From: Posidonia oceanica
Lineage: Eukaryota; Streptophyta; Magnoliopsida; Alismatales; Posidoniaceae
Reading direction: 5' to 3'
Length of the DNA stretch: 64,000 nucleotides
NCBI GenBank assembly: GCA_037176725.1
Contig: JAZBRS010000020.1
Coordinates: 50,682,001 to 50,746,000, forward strand
Shown here: one piece after another, positions 27,277 through 39,615 of the stretch
Position numbering within the stretch: position 1 is the stretch's first letter
Layout: every line of letters begins with the position of its first letter
Notes under the pieces: generated by a model
What the model was told of the DNA's origin: nothing
Database searches by the model: none
What the model saw: only the letters and a program-made list of their open reading frames with translations
Position numbers and translations under genes: made by a program

Positions 27277-30200
27277 TTGACCTCTTCCGAGTCTAGTTAG
27301 GGCTTTCACCTATCATTCCTGGTGGTCCGGTCTCGATAAGGCATGTACTTATCATTCCTGACCTCATCCGTGTCATGTTAGGGCCTTGCACCATTCATTC
27401 TGTGCTTGTACTTATCATTCTCGGCCTCTTCCGGGTCTTGTTAGGGCTAGCACCTATCATTCCTGGCGGTTCGGTCTCGATAAGGCTAGTACTTATCATT
27501 CCCGACCTCTACCAGGTCTTGTTAGGGCTTGCAACGATCATTCCTAGCGGTCCGGTCTTAATAAGTCTTCCAATTATCATTCCTGACCTCTTCCGGGTCT
27601 TGTTTGGGCGTTCACCTGTCATTCCTGGCGGTCCAGTTTTGAAAAGTCTTCCACTTATCATTCCCGACCTCTTCTAGGTCATGTTAGGCCTTACACCTAT
27701 CATTCATGGCGTTCCGGTCACGATACGGCTTGTACTTATCATTCCTGACCACTTCCGGCTCTTGTTAGGGCTTTGCTCCTATCAATCCAGGCGGTCCGGT
27801 CGTCATAATGCTTGTACTTATCATTCTTGACCTCTTCCGAGTCTTGTTAGGGCTTCCACCTATCATTCCAGGTGGTCCGGTCATGATAAGGCATGTACAT
27901 ATCATTTCTGACCTTTTCCGTGTCTTGTTAGGGCCATGCACCATTCATTCCGTGCTTGTACTTAACATTCTCGGCCTCTTCCGGGTCTTGTTAGGGCTTG
28001 CATTTATCATTCCTAGTGGTCCGGTCTTGATAAGGCTTGTACTTATCATTCTCGACCTCTTCCGGGTATTGTTAGGGCTTGCACCAATCATTCCTGGGGG
28101 TCCGGTCTTGGTGAGGCTTGTACTTATCATTCCTGACCTCTTTCGGTTCTTGTTATGGCTTTGCACCTATAAATCCTAGCAGTCCGGTATTGATTAGGCT
28201 TGTACATTTCATTCCTGACCTCTTCCGGGTCTTGTTAGGGCTTGCACCGATCATTCCTATCGGTCCGGTCTTGATAAGGCTCGTACTTATCATTCCCGAC
28301 CTCCTCCGGGTCATGTTAGGGCTTGCACCTATCTTTCCTGGGGGTCCAGTCTTGATATGGCTTGTACTTATCCATCCGGAACTCTTCCGGGTCTTCCTTG
28401 GGCTTTGCACCTATCATTCCTGGCGGTCCGGTCTTGATATGGCTTGTACTTATCATTCCTGACCTCTTCAAGGTCTTGTTAGGCCTTCGCACCTATCATT
28501 CCTGGCGGTCCAGTCTTGATACGGCTTGTACTTACCATTCCTGACCTCTTCCGGGTCTTGTTTGGGCTTTGCACCTATCATTCCTGGCGGTCGGGTCTAG
28601 ATTAGGCTTGTACTTATCATTCCTGACCACTTCTGGGTCTTGTTAGGGCTTGCACCTATCAATCCAGGAAGACAGGTCTTGATAAGGCTTGTACTTATCA
28701 TTCCCGACCTCTTCCGAGTCTTGTTAGGGCATGCACCTATCCTTCCTAGCGGTCCGGTCTTGGTGGGGCTTGTACTTATCGTTCCTGACCTCTTCCGGTT
28801 CTTGTTATGGCTTTGCACCTATCAATCCTGGCGGTCCGGTCTTTATAAGGCTTGTACTTATCATTCCGGACCTCTTCCGGGTCTTGTAAGGGCTTGCACC
28901 TACCATTCCTAGCGGTCCGGTATTGATTAGGCTTGTACAGTATTCCTGACCTCTTCCAGGTCTTGTTAGGGCTTGCACCGATCATTCCTGGCGGTCCGGT
29001 CTTGATAAGGCTCGTACTTATCGTTCCTGACCTCTTCCGGGTCTTGTTAGGGCATGCACTTATCAATCCTAGCGGTCCAGTCATGACATGGCTTGTACTA
29101 ATCATTCCTGACCTCTTTCGGGTCTTGTTAGGACTTGCACCTAGCATTCATGGCGGTCCGGTCTTGATAAGGCTGGTACTTATCATTCCTGACCTCTTCA
29201 AGGTCTTGTTTGGGCTTCGCACCTATCATTCGAAGCGGTCCGGTCATGATACGGCTTGTACTTATCATTCCTGACCCCTTCCGGGTCTTGTTTGGGCTTT
29301 ACACCTATCATTCCTGGCGGTCCAGTATTGACAAGGCTTGTACTTATCACTCCTGACCTCTTCCGTGTCTTGTTAGGGCTTGCACCTATCATTCCTAGCG
29401 GTCCGGTCGGGATAAGGCTTGTACCTACCATTCCTGACCGCTTCTAGGTCCTGTTAGGACTCTGCACCAATCAATCGTAGCGGTCCGGTTTTGATAAGGC
29501 TTGAACTTATCATTCCCAACCTCCTCCGGGTCTTTTTAGGGCTTGCACCTATCTTTCCTGGCGGTCCGGTCTTGATATGGCTTGTACTTATCCTTCCTGA
29601 CCCCTTCCGAGTCTTGCTAGGGCTTTGCACCTGTCATTCCAGGCGGTCCGGTCTTGATAGGGCTTGTACTTATCATTCCTGACCACTTCCAGGTCTTGTT
29701 AGGACTTGCTCCTACCTTTCCTGGTGGTACGGTCTTGGTAAGGCATGTACTTATCGTTCCTGACCTCTTCCGAGTCTTGTTAGGGCATGCACCTAACATT
29801 CCTAGCGGTCCGGTCTTGGTAAGGCATGTACTTATCATTCCTGACCTCATCCTAGCCATGTTTGGGCATGCACCTATCATTCCAGGCGGTTCGGTATTGA
29901 TAAGGCTTGTACTTATCGTTACCGACCTCTTCCGGGTCTTGTTAGGGCAGGCACCTATCATTCCTGGTGGTCCGGTCATGATACGGCGTGTGGTTGTCAT
30001 TCATGACCTCTTCCGGGTCTTGTTAGGGCTTTGCACCTATCATTCCTGGCGGTCTGGTCTTGATGAGGCTTGTACTTATCTTTCTTGACCTCTTCGTGTA
30101 TAGTTAGGGCTTGTACCTATCATTCCTGGTGGTCTAGTCTCGATAAGACTTGTACTTATCACTCTCGACCATTTCCAGGTCCTGTGAGGGCTTGCACCTG

Positions 30201-33200
30201 TCATTCCAGGCGGTCCGGTCATGATAAGGCTTGTACTTTTCATTCCAGACCTCTTCCGGGTCTTGTTAGGGCTTTGCACCAGTCATTCCAGGCGGTCTGG
30301 TCCAGATGAGGCTTGTACTAAACATTCCTGACCTCTTCCGGGTCAAGTTAGGGCTTGCACCAATCATTCCTGGCGGTCCGGTGTTGTTAAGGCTTGTACT
30401 AATCAATCCTGACCTCTTCCAGGTCTTGTTAGGGCATTTGCCTATCATTCCAGGTGGTCTGGTCTCTCTATAAGGCTTGAACTTGTCATTCCTTACCTCT
30501 TCCTGGTCTTGTTGGGGCGTGCACTAATCATTCCTGGCAGTCGGGTCTCGATAAGGCTTGTACTTATCATTCCTGACCTCTTCCGGGTCTTGTTAGGGCT
30601 TTGCACCTATCATTCCTAGCGGTCCAGTCTTGATAAGGCATGTACTTATCGTTCCTGACCTATTCTGTGTCTTGTTTGGGCTTTGCACCTATCATTCCTG
30701 GCGGTCCGGTCTTGATAAGGCTTCCACATATCATTCCTGACCTCTTCCGGGTCTTGGCTGGGCTAGCACCTATCATTCATGCCGGTCTGGTCTCGATAAG
30801 GCTTATACTTACCATTTCTGACCTCTTCTAGGTCTAGTTAGGGCTCTGCACCTACCATTCCTAGCGGTCCGGTCTCGATAAGGCTTGTACTAATCATTCT
30901 TGACCTCTTCCTGGTCTTGTTAGGGCTTGCACCTATCATTCCTGGCGGTCCGGTCTTGATAAGTTTTGTACTTATCATTCCTGACCTCTTCCGGTACTTG
31001 TTTGGGCGTTCACCGATCATTCCCGGCAGTTCGGTAGTGATAAGGCTTGTACTTATCATTCCTGATCTCTTCCTGGTCTTGTCCGGGCATACACCAATCA
31101 TTCCTAGCAGTTCGGTCTAGATAAGGCTTGTACTTATCGTTCCTGACCACTTTCGGGTATTGTTAGGGCATTGCTCCTATCATTCTTGGTGGTCCGGTCT
31201 TGATAAGGCTTGCACTTATCATTCCTGACCTCTTCCAGGTCTTGTTAGGGCTTTGCACCAATCAATCCTGGCGCTCCAGTCAAGATTAGGCTTGTACTTA
31301 TCATTCCTGACCTCTTTCGGGTCATGTTAGGGCATGCACCTACCATTCCAGGCAGTCCGGTCTTGGTAAGGCTGGTACTTATCATTCCTGACCTCTTTCG
31401 GGTCTTGTTTGGGCCTTGCACCTATCATTTCTGGCGGCTGGGTCAAGATAAGGCTTGTACTTATCATTCCATACCTCTTCCGGGTCTTGTTAGAGCTTGC
31501 ACCTAGCACTCCAGTTGGTCAGGTCTTGATAAGGCTTGTACTTTTCATTCCCGACCTGTTCCGGGTCTTGTAAGGGCTCGCTCCTATCATTCCCAGCGGT
31601 CCGGTCTTGGTGAGGCTAGTACTTATCATTCCTGACCTCCTCCGGTCCTTGTTATGGCTTTGCACCAATCAAACCTAGCGGTCTGGTCTTGATAAGGCTT
31701 GTACTTAACTTTCTTGACCACTTACGTGTTTTGTTAGGGCTTTGCACCTATCATTTCTGGCGGTCCGGTGTCGATAGGGCTTGTACTTGTCATTCCCAAC
31801 CTCTTCCTATTCTTGTTAGGGCTTGCACCAATCATTTCTGGCGGTGCGGTCATGTTAAGGCTTGCACTTATCATTCTTGACCTCTTCCGGGTCTTGTTTG
31901 GGCTTTGCACCTATCATTCTGGGTGGTCGGGTCTAGATAAGGCTTGTACTTATCATTCCAGACCTCTTCCGGGTCTTGTTAGGGCTTGCACCTGTCATTC
32001 CAGTTGGTCAGTTCTTGATAAGGCTTGTACTTTTCATTCCCGACCTGTTCTGGGTCTAGTAAGGGCTCGCTCCCATCATTTCGAGTAGTCTGGTCTAGGT
32101 GAGGCTAGTACTTATCATTCCTGACCTCCTCCGGTCCTTGTTATGGCTTTGCACCAATCGATCCTGGCGGTCCGGTCTTGATAAGGCTTGTACTTAACAT
32201 TCCTAACCACTTCCGGGTTTTGTTAGGCCTTTGCACCTATCATTCCTGGCAGTCCGGTCATGATAAGGCTTGTTCTTATCATTCCAGACCTCTTCCGGGT
32301 CTTGATAGGGCTAGCACCTATCTTTCCTGGCGGTCTGGTATTGATTAGGCTTGTACATTTCATTCCTGACCTCTTCTGGGTCTTGTTAGGGCTTGCACCT
32401 ATCATTCCAGGCGATCCGAAATTGGTAAGGCTCGTACTTATCATTCCCGACCTCTTCCGGGTCTTGTTAGGGCTTGCACCAATCAATCCTAGCGGTCCGG
32501 TCTTGACATGGCTTGTACTAATCATTCCTGACCTCTTCCGGGTCTTGTTTGGGCTTGCACCAATCATTCATGGCAGTCCAATCTTGATAAGGCTTGTACT
32601 AATCAGTCCCGACCTCCTCAAGGTCTTGTTTGGACTTTGCACCAATCATTCCAAGCGGTCCGGTCAAGATTAGGCTTGTACTTACCCTTCCGGACCTCTT
32701 CCGAGTCTTGTTTGGGCTTTGCACCAATCAATCCTGGCGGTCCGGTATTGAAAAGGATTCTACATATCATTCCTGACCTCTTACAGGCCCAGTTTGGGCT
32801 TGCACCAATCATTCCTAGCGGTCCGATCATGATACGGCTAGTACATATCATTCTCGACCTCTTCCGGGTCAAGTTAGGGCTTGCACCAATCTTTCCTGGC
32901 GGTCTGGTCTTGATAAGGCTTGTACTTATCATTCCTGACCTCTTCCGGGTCTTCTTATGGCGTTGGACCTATCATTCCTGGTGGTCCGGTCTTGATAAGG
33001 CTTGTACTTATCAATCCTGACCTCTTTCGGGTCATGTTCGGGCTTGCACCTATCATTCCTGGCGGTCCGGTCTCGATAAGGCTTGTACTTATCATTCCTG
33101 ACCTCGTACGGGTCTTCTTAGGGCTTGCACCTATTATTCCTGGCGGTCTGGTCTTGGTAAGGCATGTACTTATCATTCCTGACCTCATCCTAGTCTTGTT

Positions 33201-33949
33201 TGGGCTTGCACCTATCATTCCTGGCGGTCCGGTCATGATTAGGCATGTACTTATCATTCCTGACCACACGCGGGTCTTGTTTGGGATTTGCACTAATCAT
33301 TGCTGGCGGTCCGGTATTGAAAAGGATTGTACATATCATTCCTGACCTCTTACAGGTCTAGTTAGGGCTTGCACCATTCATTCCTAGCGGTCCGGTCTTG
33401 ATAAGGCTTGTACTTATCATTCTCGTCCTCTTCTAGGTCTTGTTAGGGCTTGCACCTTTCTTTCCTCGCGGTCTGGTCTAGATAAGGCTTGTACTTATCA
33501 TTCCTGACCTCTTCCGGGTCTTCTTAGGGCGTTGCACCTATCATTCCTGGCGGTCCGGTCTTGATAAGGCTTGTACTTATCATTCCTGACCTCTTCCGGG
33601 TCATGTTCGGGCTTGCACCTATCATTCCTGGCGGTCCGGTCTCGATAAGGCTTGTACTTATCAGTCCTGACCTCTTACGGGTCTTGTTAGGGCTTGCTCC
33701 AATCATTCCTGGCAGTCCGGTCTTGGTATGGCATGTACTTATCATTCCTGACCGCATCCGAGTCTTGTTTAGGCATGCACCTATCATTCCTGGCGGTCTG
33801 GTCTTGATAAGGCTTGTACTTATCATTCCTGACCTCACGCGGGTCTTGTTTGGGTTTGCACCTATCTTTCCTAGCGGTCCGGTCTTGCTAAGGCTTGTAC
33901 TTATCATTCCTGACCTCTTCCAGGTCCTGTTAGGGCTTGCACCTATCAT

Positions 33950-33980
33950 TCCTGGCGGTCCGGTCTTGATAAGGCTTGTA
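33950..33980 (+). other. Site of exact two-monomer (162-bp) deletion in HOR copy 3
   Basis: In copy 2 the tract CGGTCCGGTCTTGATAAGG occurs at 21,669 and again at 21,831, exactly 162 bp apart. Copy 3 has the tract once, at 33,956, joined directly to the sequence that follows the second occurrence. The lost stretch is one 80-bp and one 82-bp monomer. The offset between copies falls from 12,287 to 12,125 at this point. Confidence 0.9.
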
Positions 33981-36929
33981 CTTATCATTCCTGACCTCCT
34001 CTGGGTCATCTTAAGGCTTGCACCTAACATTCCTGACGGTCCAGTCTTGACAAGGCTTGTTCTTATCATTCACGAACTCTTCCGGGTCTTGTTAGGGCTT
34101 GCACTGATCATTCCTAGCGGTTTGGTCTTGATAAGGCTTGTACTTATCATTCTTGACCGCTTCCTGGTCTTGTTAGGGCTTTGCACCTATCATTCTAGGC
34201 GGTCCGGTCGTGGTAAGGCATGTACTTATCATTCCTAACCTCTTGCGGATCTTGTTAGGGCTTGCACCAAACATTCTTGGTGGTCTGGTACAGGTACGGA
34301 AAGTACTTATCATTCCTGACCACTTCCAGGTCTTGGTACGGAATGTACTTATTATTCCAAGCGGTCCGGTCATGATAAGGCTTGTACTTATCATTCCTGA
34401 CTTCTTCTGTATCTTGTTATGGCTTGCACATGTCATTCCTAGCGGCTCTGTCTTGATAAGGCTTGTACTTATCATTCTTGACCACTTCCGAGTCTTGTTA
34501 GGGCTTTCACCTATCATTCCTGGTGGTCCGGTCTTGATAAGGCAAGTACTTATCATTCCTGACCACTTCCGTGTCTTGTTAGGGCCTTGCACCATTCTTT
34601 CCATGCTTGTACTTAACATTCTCGACCTCTTCCGGGTCTTGTTAGGGCTTGTACCAATCATTCCTGGCGGTCCGGTCTTGATAAGGCTTGTACATATCAT
34701 TCCCAACCTCCTCCGTGTCTTGTTAGGGCTTGCACCTATCATTCCAGGCGGTCCGGTCCTGATATGGCTTGTACTTAACATTCCTGACCACTTCCGGTTC
34801 TTGTTAGAGCCTTGCACCGATCATTCCTGGCAGTCCGGTCTTGATAAGGCTTGTACTTATCATTCCTGACCTCTTCTGGGTCTTGTTAGCGCTTTGCACC
34901 AGTCATTCCTAGCAGTCCTGTCTTGAGAATGCTTGTACTTATCATTCCTGACCTCTTCTGGGTCATGTTAGGGCATGCACCTTTCATTCCTAGGAGTTCG
35001 GTGTTGGTAAGACTTGTACTTATCATTCCTGACCACTTCCGGGTCTTGTTAGGGCTTGCACCTATCATTCCTGGCGGTCCGGTCTTGAGATGGCTTGTAC
35101 GTATCATTCCTGACCTCTTTCAGGTCATGTTAGGGCTTGCACCTATCATTCCGGGCGGTCGGGTCAAGACTAGGCTTGTACTTATCATTCCCGACCTCTT
35201 CCGGGTCAGGTTAGGGCATGCACCTTTCATTCCTGGCGGTCCGGTCCTGGTAAGGCTAGTACTTATCATTCCAGACCTCTTCCAGGTCTTGTTTGGGCTT
35301 GCACCTATCATTTCAAGCGGTCCGGTCTTGAGATGGCTTGTACTTATCATTCCTGACCTCTTTCAGGTCATGTTAGGGCTTGCACCTATCATTCCTGGTG
35401 GTCTGGTCATGATAAGTCGTGTACTTATCATTCCTGACCTCTTCCACGTCATGTAAGGGCTTTGCACCTATCATTCCGGGCGGTTGGGTCTAGACAAGGC
35501 TTGTACATATCATTCTCGACCGCTTCCGGGTCGTGTTTGGGCTTGCACCAATCATTCCTGACGGTCCGGTCTTGATTAGGCTTGTACATATCATTCCTGA
35601 CCTCTTCCGGGTCTTGTTATGGCCTTGCACCTATCATTCCTGGCGGTCCGATCTCGATAAGGCTTGTACTTATCATTGCCAACCTCTTCCAGTTCTTGTT
35701 AGGGCTTGCACCTATCATTCCTGGCGGTGCGGTCATGTTAAGGCTTGTACTTATCATTCCTGACCTCTTACGGGTCTTGTTTGGGCTTGCACCAATCATT
35801 CCTGGCTGTCCGGACTTGTTTGGCATTCACTTATCATTCCTGACCTCATCCTAGTCTCGTTTTGGCATGCACTTATAATTCCTGGCGGTCCGATCTCGAT
35901 AAGGCATGCACTTATCGTTCCTGACCTCTTCGAGTCTTGTTAGGGCTTTGCACCTATCATTCCAAGAAGTCCGGTCTTGCTAAGGCTTGTACTTATCATT
36001 CCTGACCTCTTACGGGTCTTGTTAGGGCTTGCACCAATCATTCCTGGCGGTCCGGTCTTGATAAGGCTTTTACTTATCGTTACTGACCTCTTCCGGGTCT
36101 TGTTAGGGCATGCACCTATCATTCCTAGCGGTCCGGTCTTAATTAGGCGTGTACTTATCGTTCCTAACCTCTTCCGAGTCTTGTTAGGGCTTTGCAACTA
36201 TCATTCCTAGCGGTCCGGTCTTGATAAGGCTTGTACTTATCATTCCTGACCTCTCCTGGGTCATCTTAGGGCTTGCACCTAGCGTTCCTGGCGGTCCGGT
36301 CTTGACATGGCTTGTTCTTATCATTCCCGAACTCTTCCAGGTCTTATTAAGGCTTGCACCGATCATTCCTAGCGGTTTGGTCTAGATAAGGCTTGTACTT
36401 ATCATTCCTGACCGCATCTTGGTCTTGTTAGGGCATTGCTCCTATCATTCTAGGCGGTCCGGTCTTGGTAAAGCATGTACATATCATTCCTGACCTCTTC
36501 CGGATCTTGTTAGGGCTTGCACCAAACATTCTTGGTGGTCTGGTCTTGGTACGGAAAGTACTTATAATTCCTGACCACTTCCAGGTCTTGGTACAGAATG
36601 TACTTATCATTCCAAGTGGTCCGGTCATGATAAGGCTTATACTTATCATTCCTGACATCTTCTGTATCTTGTTATGGCTTGCACATGTCATTCCTAGCGG
36701 CTCGGTCTTGATAAGGCTTGTACTTAACATTCTTGACCACTTCCGAGTCTTGTTAGGGCTTTCACCTATCATTCCTAGTGGTCCGGTCTTGATAAGGCAA
36801 GTACTTATCATTCCTGACCACTTCCGTGTCTTGTTAGGGCCTTGCACCATTCTTTCCATGCATGTACTTAACATTCTCGGCCTCTTCTGGGTCTTGTTAG
36901 GGCATGTACCTATCATTCCTGGCGGTCCG

Positions 36930-39615
36930 GTCTTGATAAGGCTTGTACTTATCATTCCCGACCTCCTGCGTGTCTTGTTAGGGCTTGCACCTATCATTCC
37001 AGGCAGTCCGGTCTTGATAAGGCTTGTACTTAACATTCCTGATCTCTTCCGGTTCTTGTTAGGGCCTTGCACCGATCATTCCTGGCAGTCCGGTCTTGAT
37101 AAGGCTTGTACTTATCATTCCTGACCTCTTCTGGGTCTTGTTAGCGCTTTGCACCAGTCATTCCTAGCAGTCCTGTCTTGAGAAGGCATGTACTAATCAT
37201 TCCTGACCTCTTCTGGGTCATGTTAGGGCATGCACCTTTCATTCCTGGCAGTTCGGTGTTGGTAAGGCTTGTACTTATCATTCCTGACCACTTCCGGGTC
37301 TTGTTAGGGCTTGCACCTATCATTCCTGGCGGTCCGGTCTTGAGATGGCTTGTAGTTATCATTCCTGACCTCTTTCAGGTCATGTTAGGGCTTGCACCTA
37401 TCATTCCTGGTGGCCAGGTCTTGATAAGTCATGTACTTATCATTTCTGACCTCTTCCGGGTCTTGTTAGGGCTTTGCAGCTATCATTCCGGGCGGTCGGG
37501 TCAAGACTAGGCATGTACTTATCATTCCCGACCTCTTCCGGGTCATGTTAGGGCATGCACCTTTCATTCCTGGCGGTCCGGTCTTGGTAAGGCTAGTACT
37601 TTTCATTCCTGACCTCTTCCGGGTCTTGTTAGGGCTTGCACCTATCATTCCTAGCGGTCCGGTCTTGAGATGGCTTGTACATTTCATTCCTGACCTCTTC
37701 CGGGTCTTGTTAGGGCTTGCACCGATCATTCCTGGCGGTCCGGTCTTGATAAGGCTCGTACTTATCATTCTTGACCTCTTCTGGGTCTTCTTAGGGCATG
37801 CACCGATCAATCCTAGCGGTCCGGTCACGACTTGGCTTGTACTAATCATTCCTGACCTCTTCCAGGTCTTGTTAGGGCATGCACCTGGCATTCATGGTGG
37901 TCCGGTCATGATAAGGCTTGTACTCATCAATCCGGACCTCTTCAAGGTCTTGTTTGGGCATTGCACCTACCATTCCAAGCGGTCCTGTCATGATACGGCA
38001 AGTACTTATCATTCCTGACCCCTTCTGGGTCTTGTTTGGGCTTTGCACCTATCATTCATGGCGGTCCAGTATTGACAAGGCTTGTACTTATCATTCCAGA
38101 CCTCTTCCTAATCTTGTTAGGGCTTGCACCTATCATTCCTGGCAGTCCGGTCTGGATAAGGCTTGTACTTACCATTCCTGACCACTTCTAGGTCCTGTTA
38201 GGACTCTGCACCAATCATTCCTTGCGGTCCGGTCTTGATAAGGCTTGTTCTTATCATTCCCGACCTCCTCCGGGTCTTGTTAGGGCTTGCATCTATCTTT
38301 CCTGGCGGTCCGGTCATGATATGGCTTGTACTTATCCTTCTTGACCTCTTCCGGGTCTTCCATGGGCTTTGCACCTGTCATTCCTGGCGGTCCGGTTTTG
38401 ATAAGGCTTGTACTTATCATTCTTGACCTCTTCAAGGTCTTGTTCGGGCTTCGCACCTACCATTCCTAGCGGTCCAGTCTTGATTCGGCTTGTACTTACC
38501 ATTCCTGACCTCTTCCGGGTCTTGTTTGGGCTTTGCACCTGTCATTCCTGGCGGTCGGGTCTGGATATGGCTTGTACTTATCATTCCTGACCAGTTCTGG
38601 GTCTTGTTAGGGCTTGCACCTATCAATCCAGGAGGTCAGGTCTTGATAAGGCTTGTATTTATCATTCCCAACCTCTTTCGGGTCTTGTTAGGGCATGCAC
38701 CTATCATTCCTGGCGGTCCGGTCTTGGTGAGGCTTGTACTTATTGTTCCTGACCTCTTTTGGTTCTTGTTGTGGCTTTGCACCTAACAATCCTGGCGGTC
38801 CGGTCTAGAAAAGGCTTGTACTTATCAATCCAGACATCTTCTGGGTCTTGTTAGGGCTTGCACCTACCATTCCTAGCGGTCTGATATTGATTAGGCATGT
38901 ACATTTCATTCCAAACCTCTTCCGGGTCGTGTTAGGGCTTGCACCGATCATTCCTGGCGGTCCGGTCTTGATAAGGCTCGTACTTATCGTTCCTGACCTC
39001 TTCCGGGTCTTGTTAGGGCATGCACCTATCAATCCTAGCGGTCCGGTCACGACATGGCATGTACTAATCATTCCTGACCTCTTCCGGGTCTTGTTTGGGC
39101 TTGCACCTAGCCTTCATGGCGGTCCGGTCTTGATAAGGCTTGTACTTATCATTCCTGACCTCTTCAAGGTCTTGTTTGGGCTTTGCACCTATCATTCCAA
39201 GCGGTCCGATCATGATACGGCTTGTACTTATCATTCCTGACCCCTTCTGAGTCTTGTTTGGGCTTTACACCTATCATTACTGGCCGTCCAGTATTGACAA
39301 GGCTAGTACATATCATTCCAGACCTCTTCCGGGTCTTGTTAGGGCTGGCACCTATCATTCCTGCGGTCCGGTCAGGATAAGGCTTGTACTTACCATTCCT
39401 GGCCACTTCTAGGTCCTGTTAGGACTCTGCACCAATCATTCCTAGCGGTCCAGTTTTGATAAGGCTTGTACTTACCATTCCCGACCTCCTCCGGGTCTTG
39501 TTAGGGCATGCACCAATCATTCCTGGCGGTCCGGTCTTGATATGGCTTGTACTTATCCTTCCTGACCTCTTCCGGGTCTTCCTAGGGCTTTGCACCTGTC
39601 ATTCTAGGCGGTCCG
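36930..39615 (+). repeat. 2,686-bp tandem unit, member 1
   Basis: This unit is followed directly by a second at +2,686, with markers at 37,141/39,827, 37,466/40,152, 38,490/41,176, 38,805/41,491 and 39,164/41,850. It overlaps the end of HOR copy 3. The 2,686-bp repetition and the 12,287-bp repetition are therefore different layers of duplication in the same DNA. Confidence 0.83.
38394..38963 (+). repeat. 570-bp tract present in HOR copy 3, absent from copies 1 and 2
   Basis: These seven monomers lie between positions equivalent to a single point near 26,271 in copy 2. The tract is bounded by GGTTTTGATA and GGTCTTGATA, a natural recombination homology. Its content is colinear with the HOR interior at about 3,857-4,430. 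Related tracts occupy the same place in the 2,686-bp units at about 41,080-41,650 and 46,592-47,160. That wider distribution favours loss from copies 1 and 2 over gain in copy 3, but direction is inference. Confidence 0.75.
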
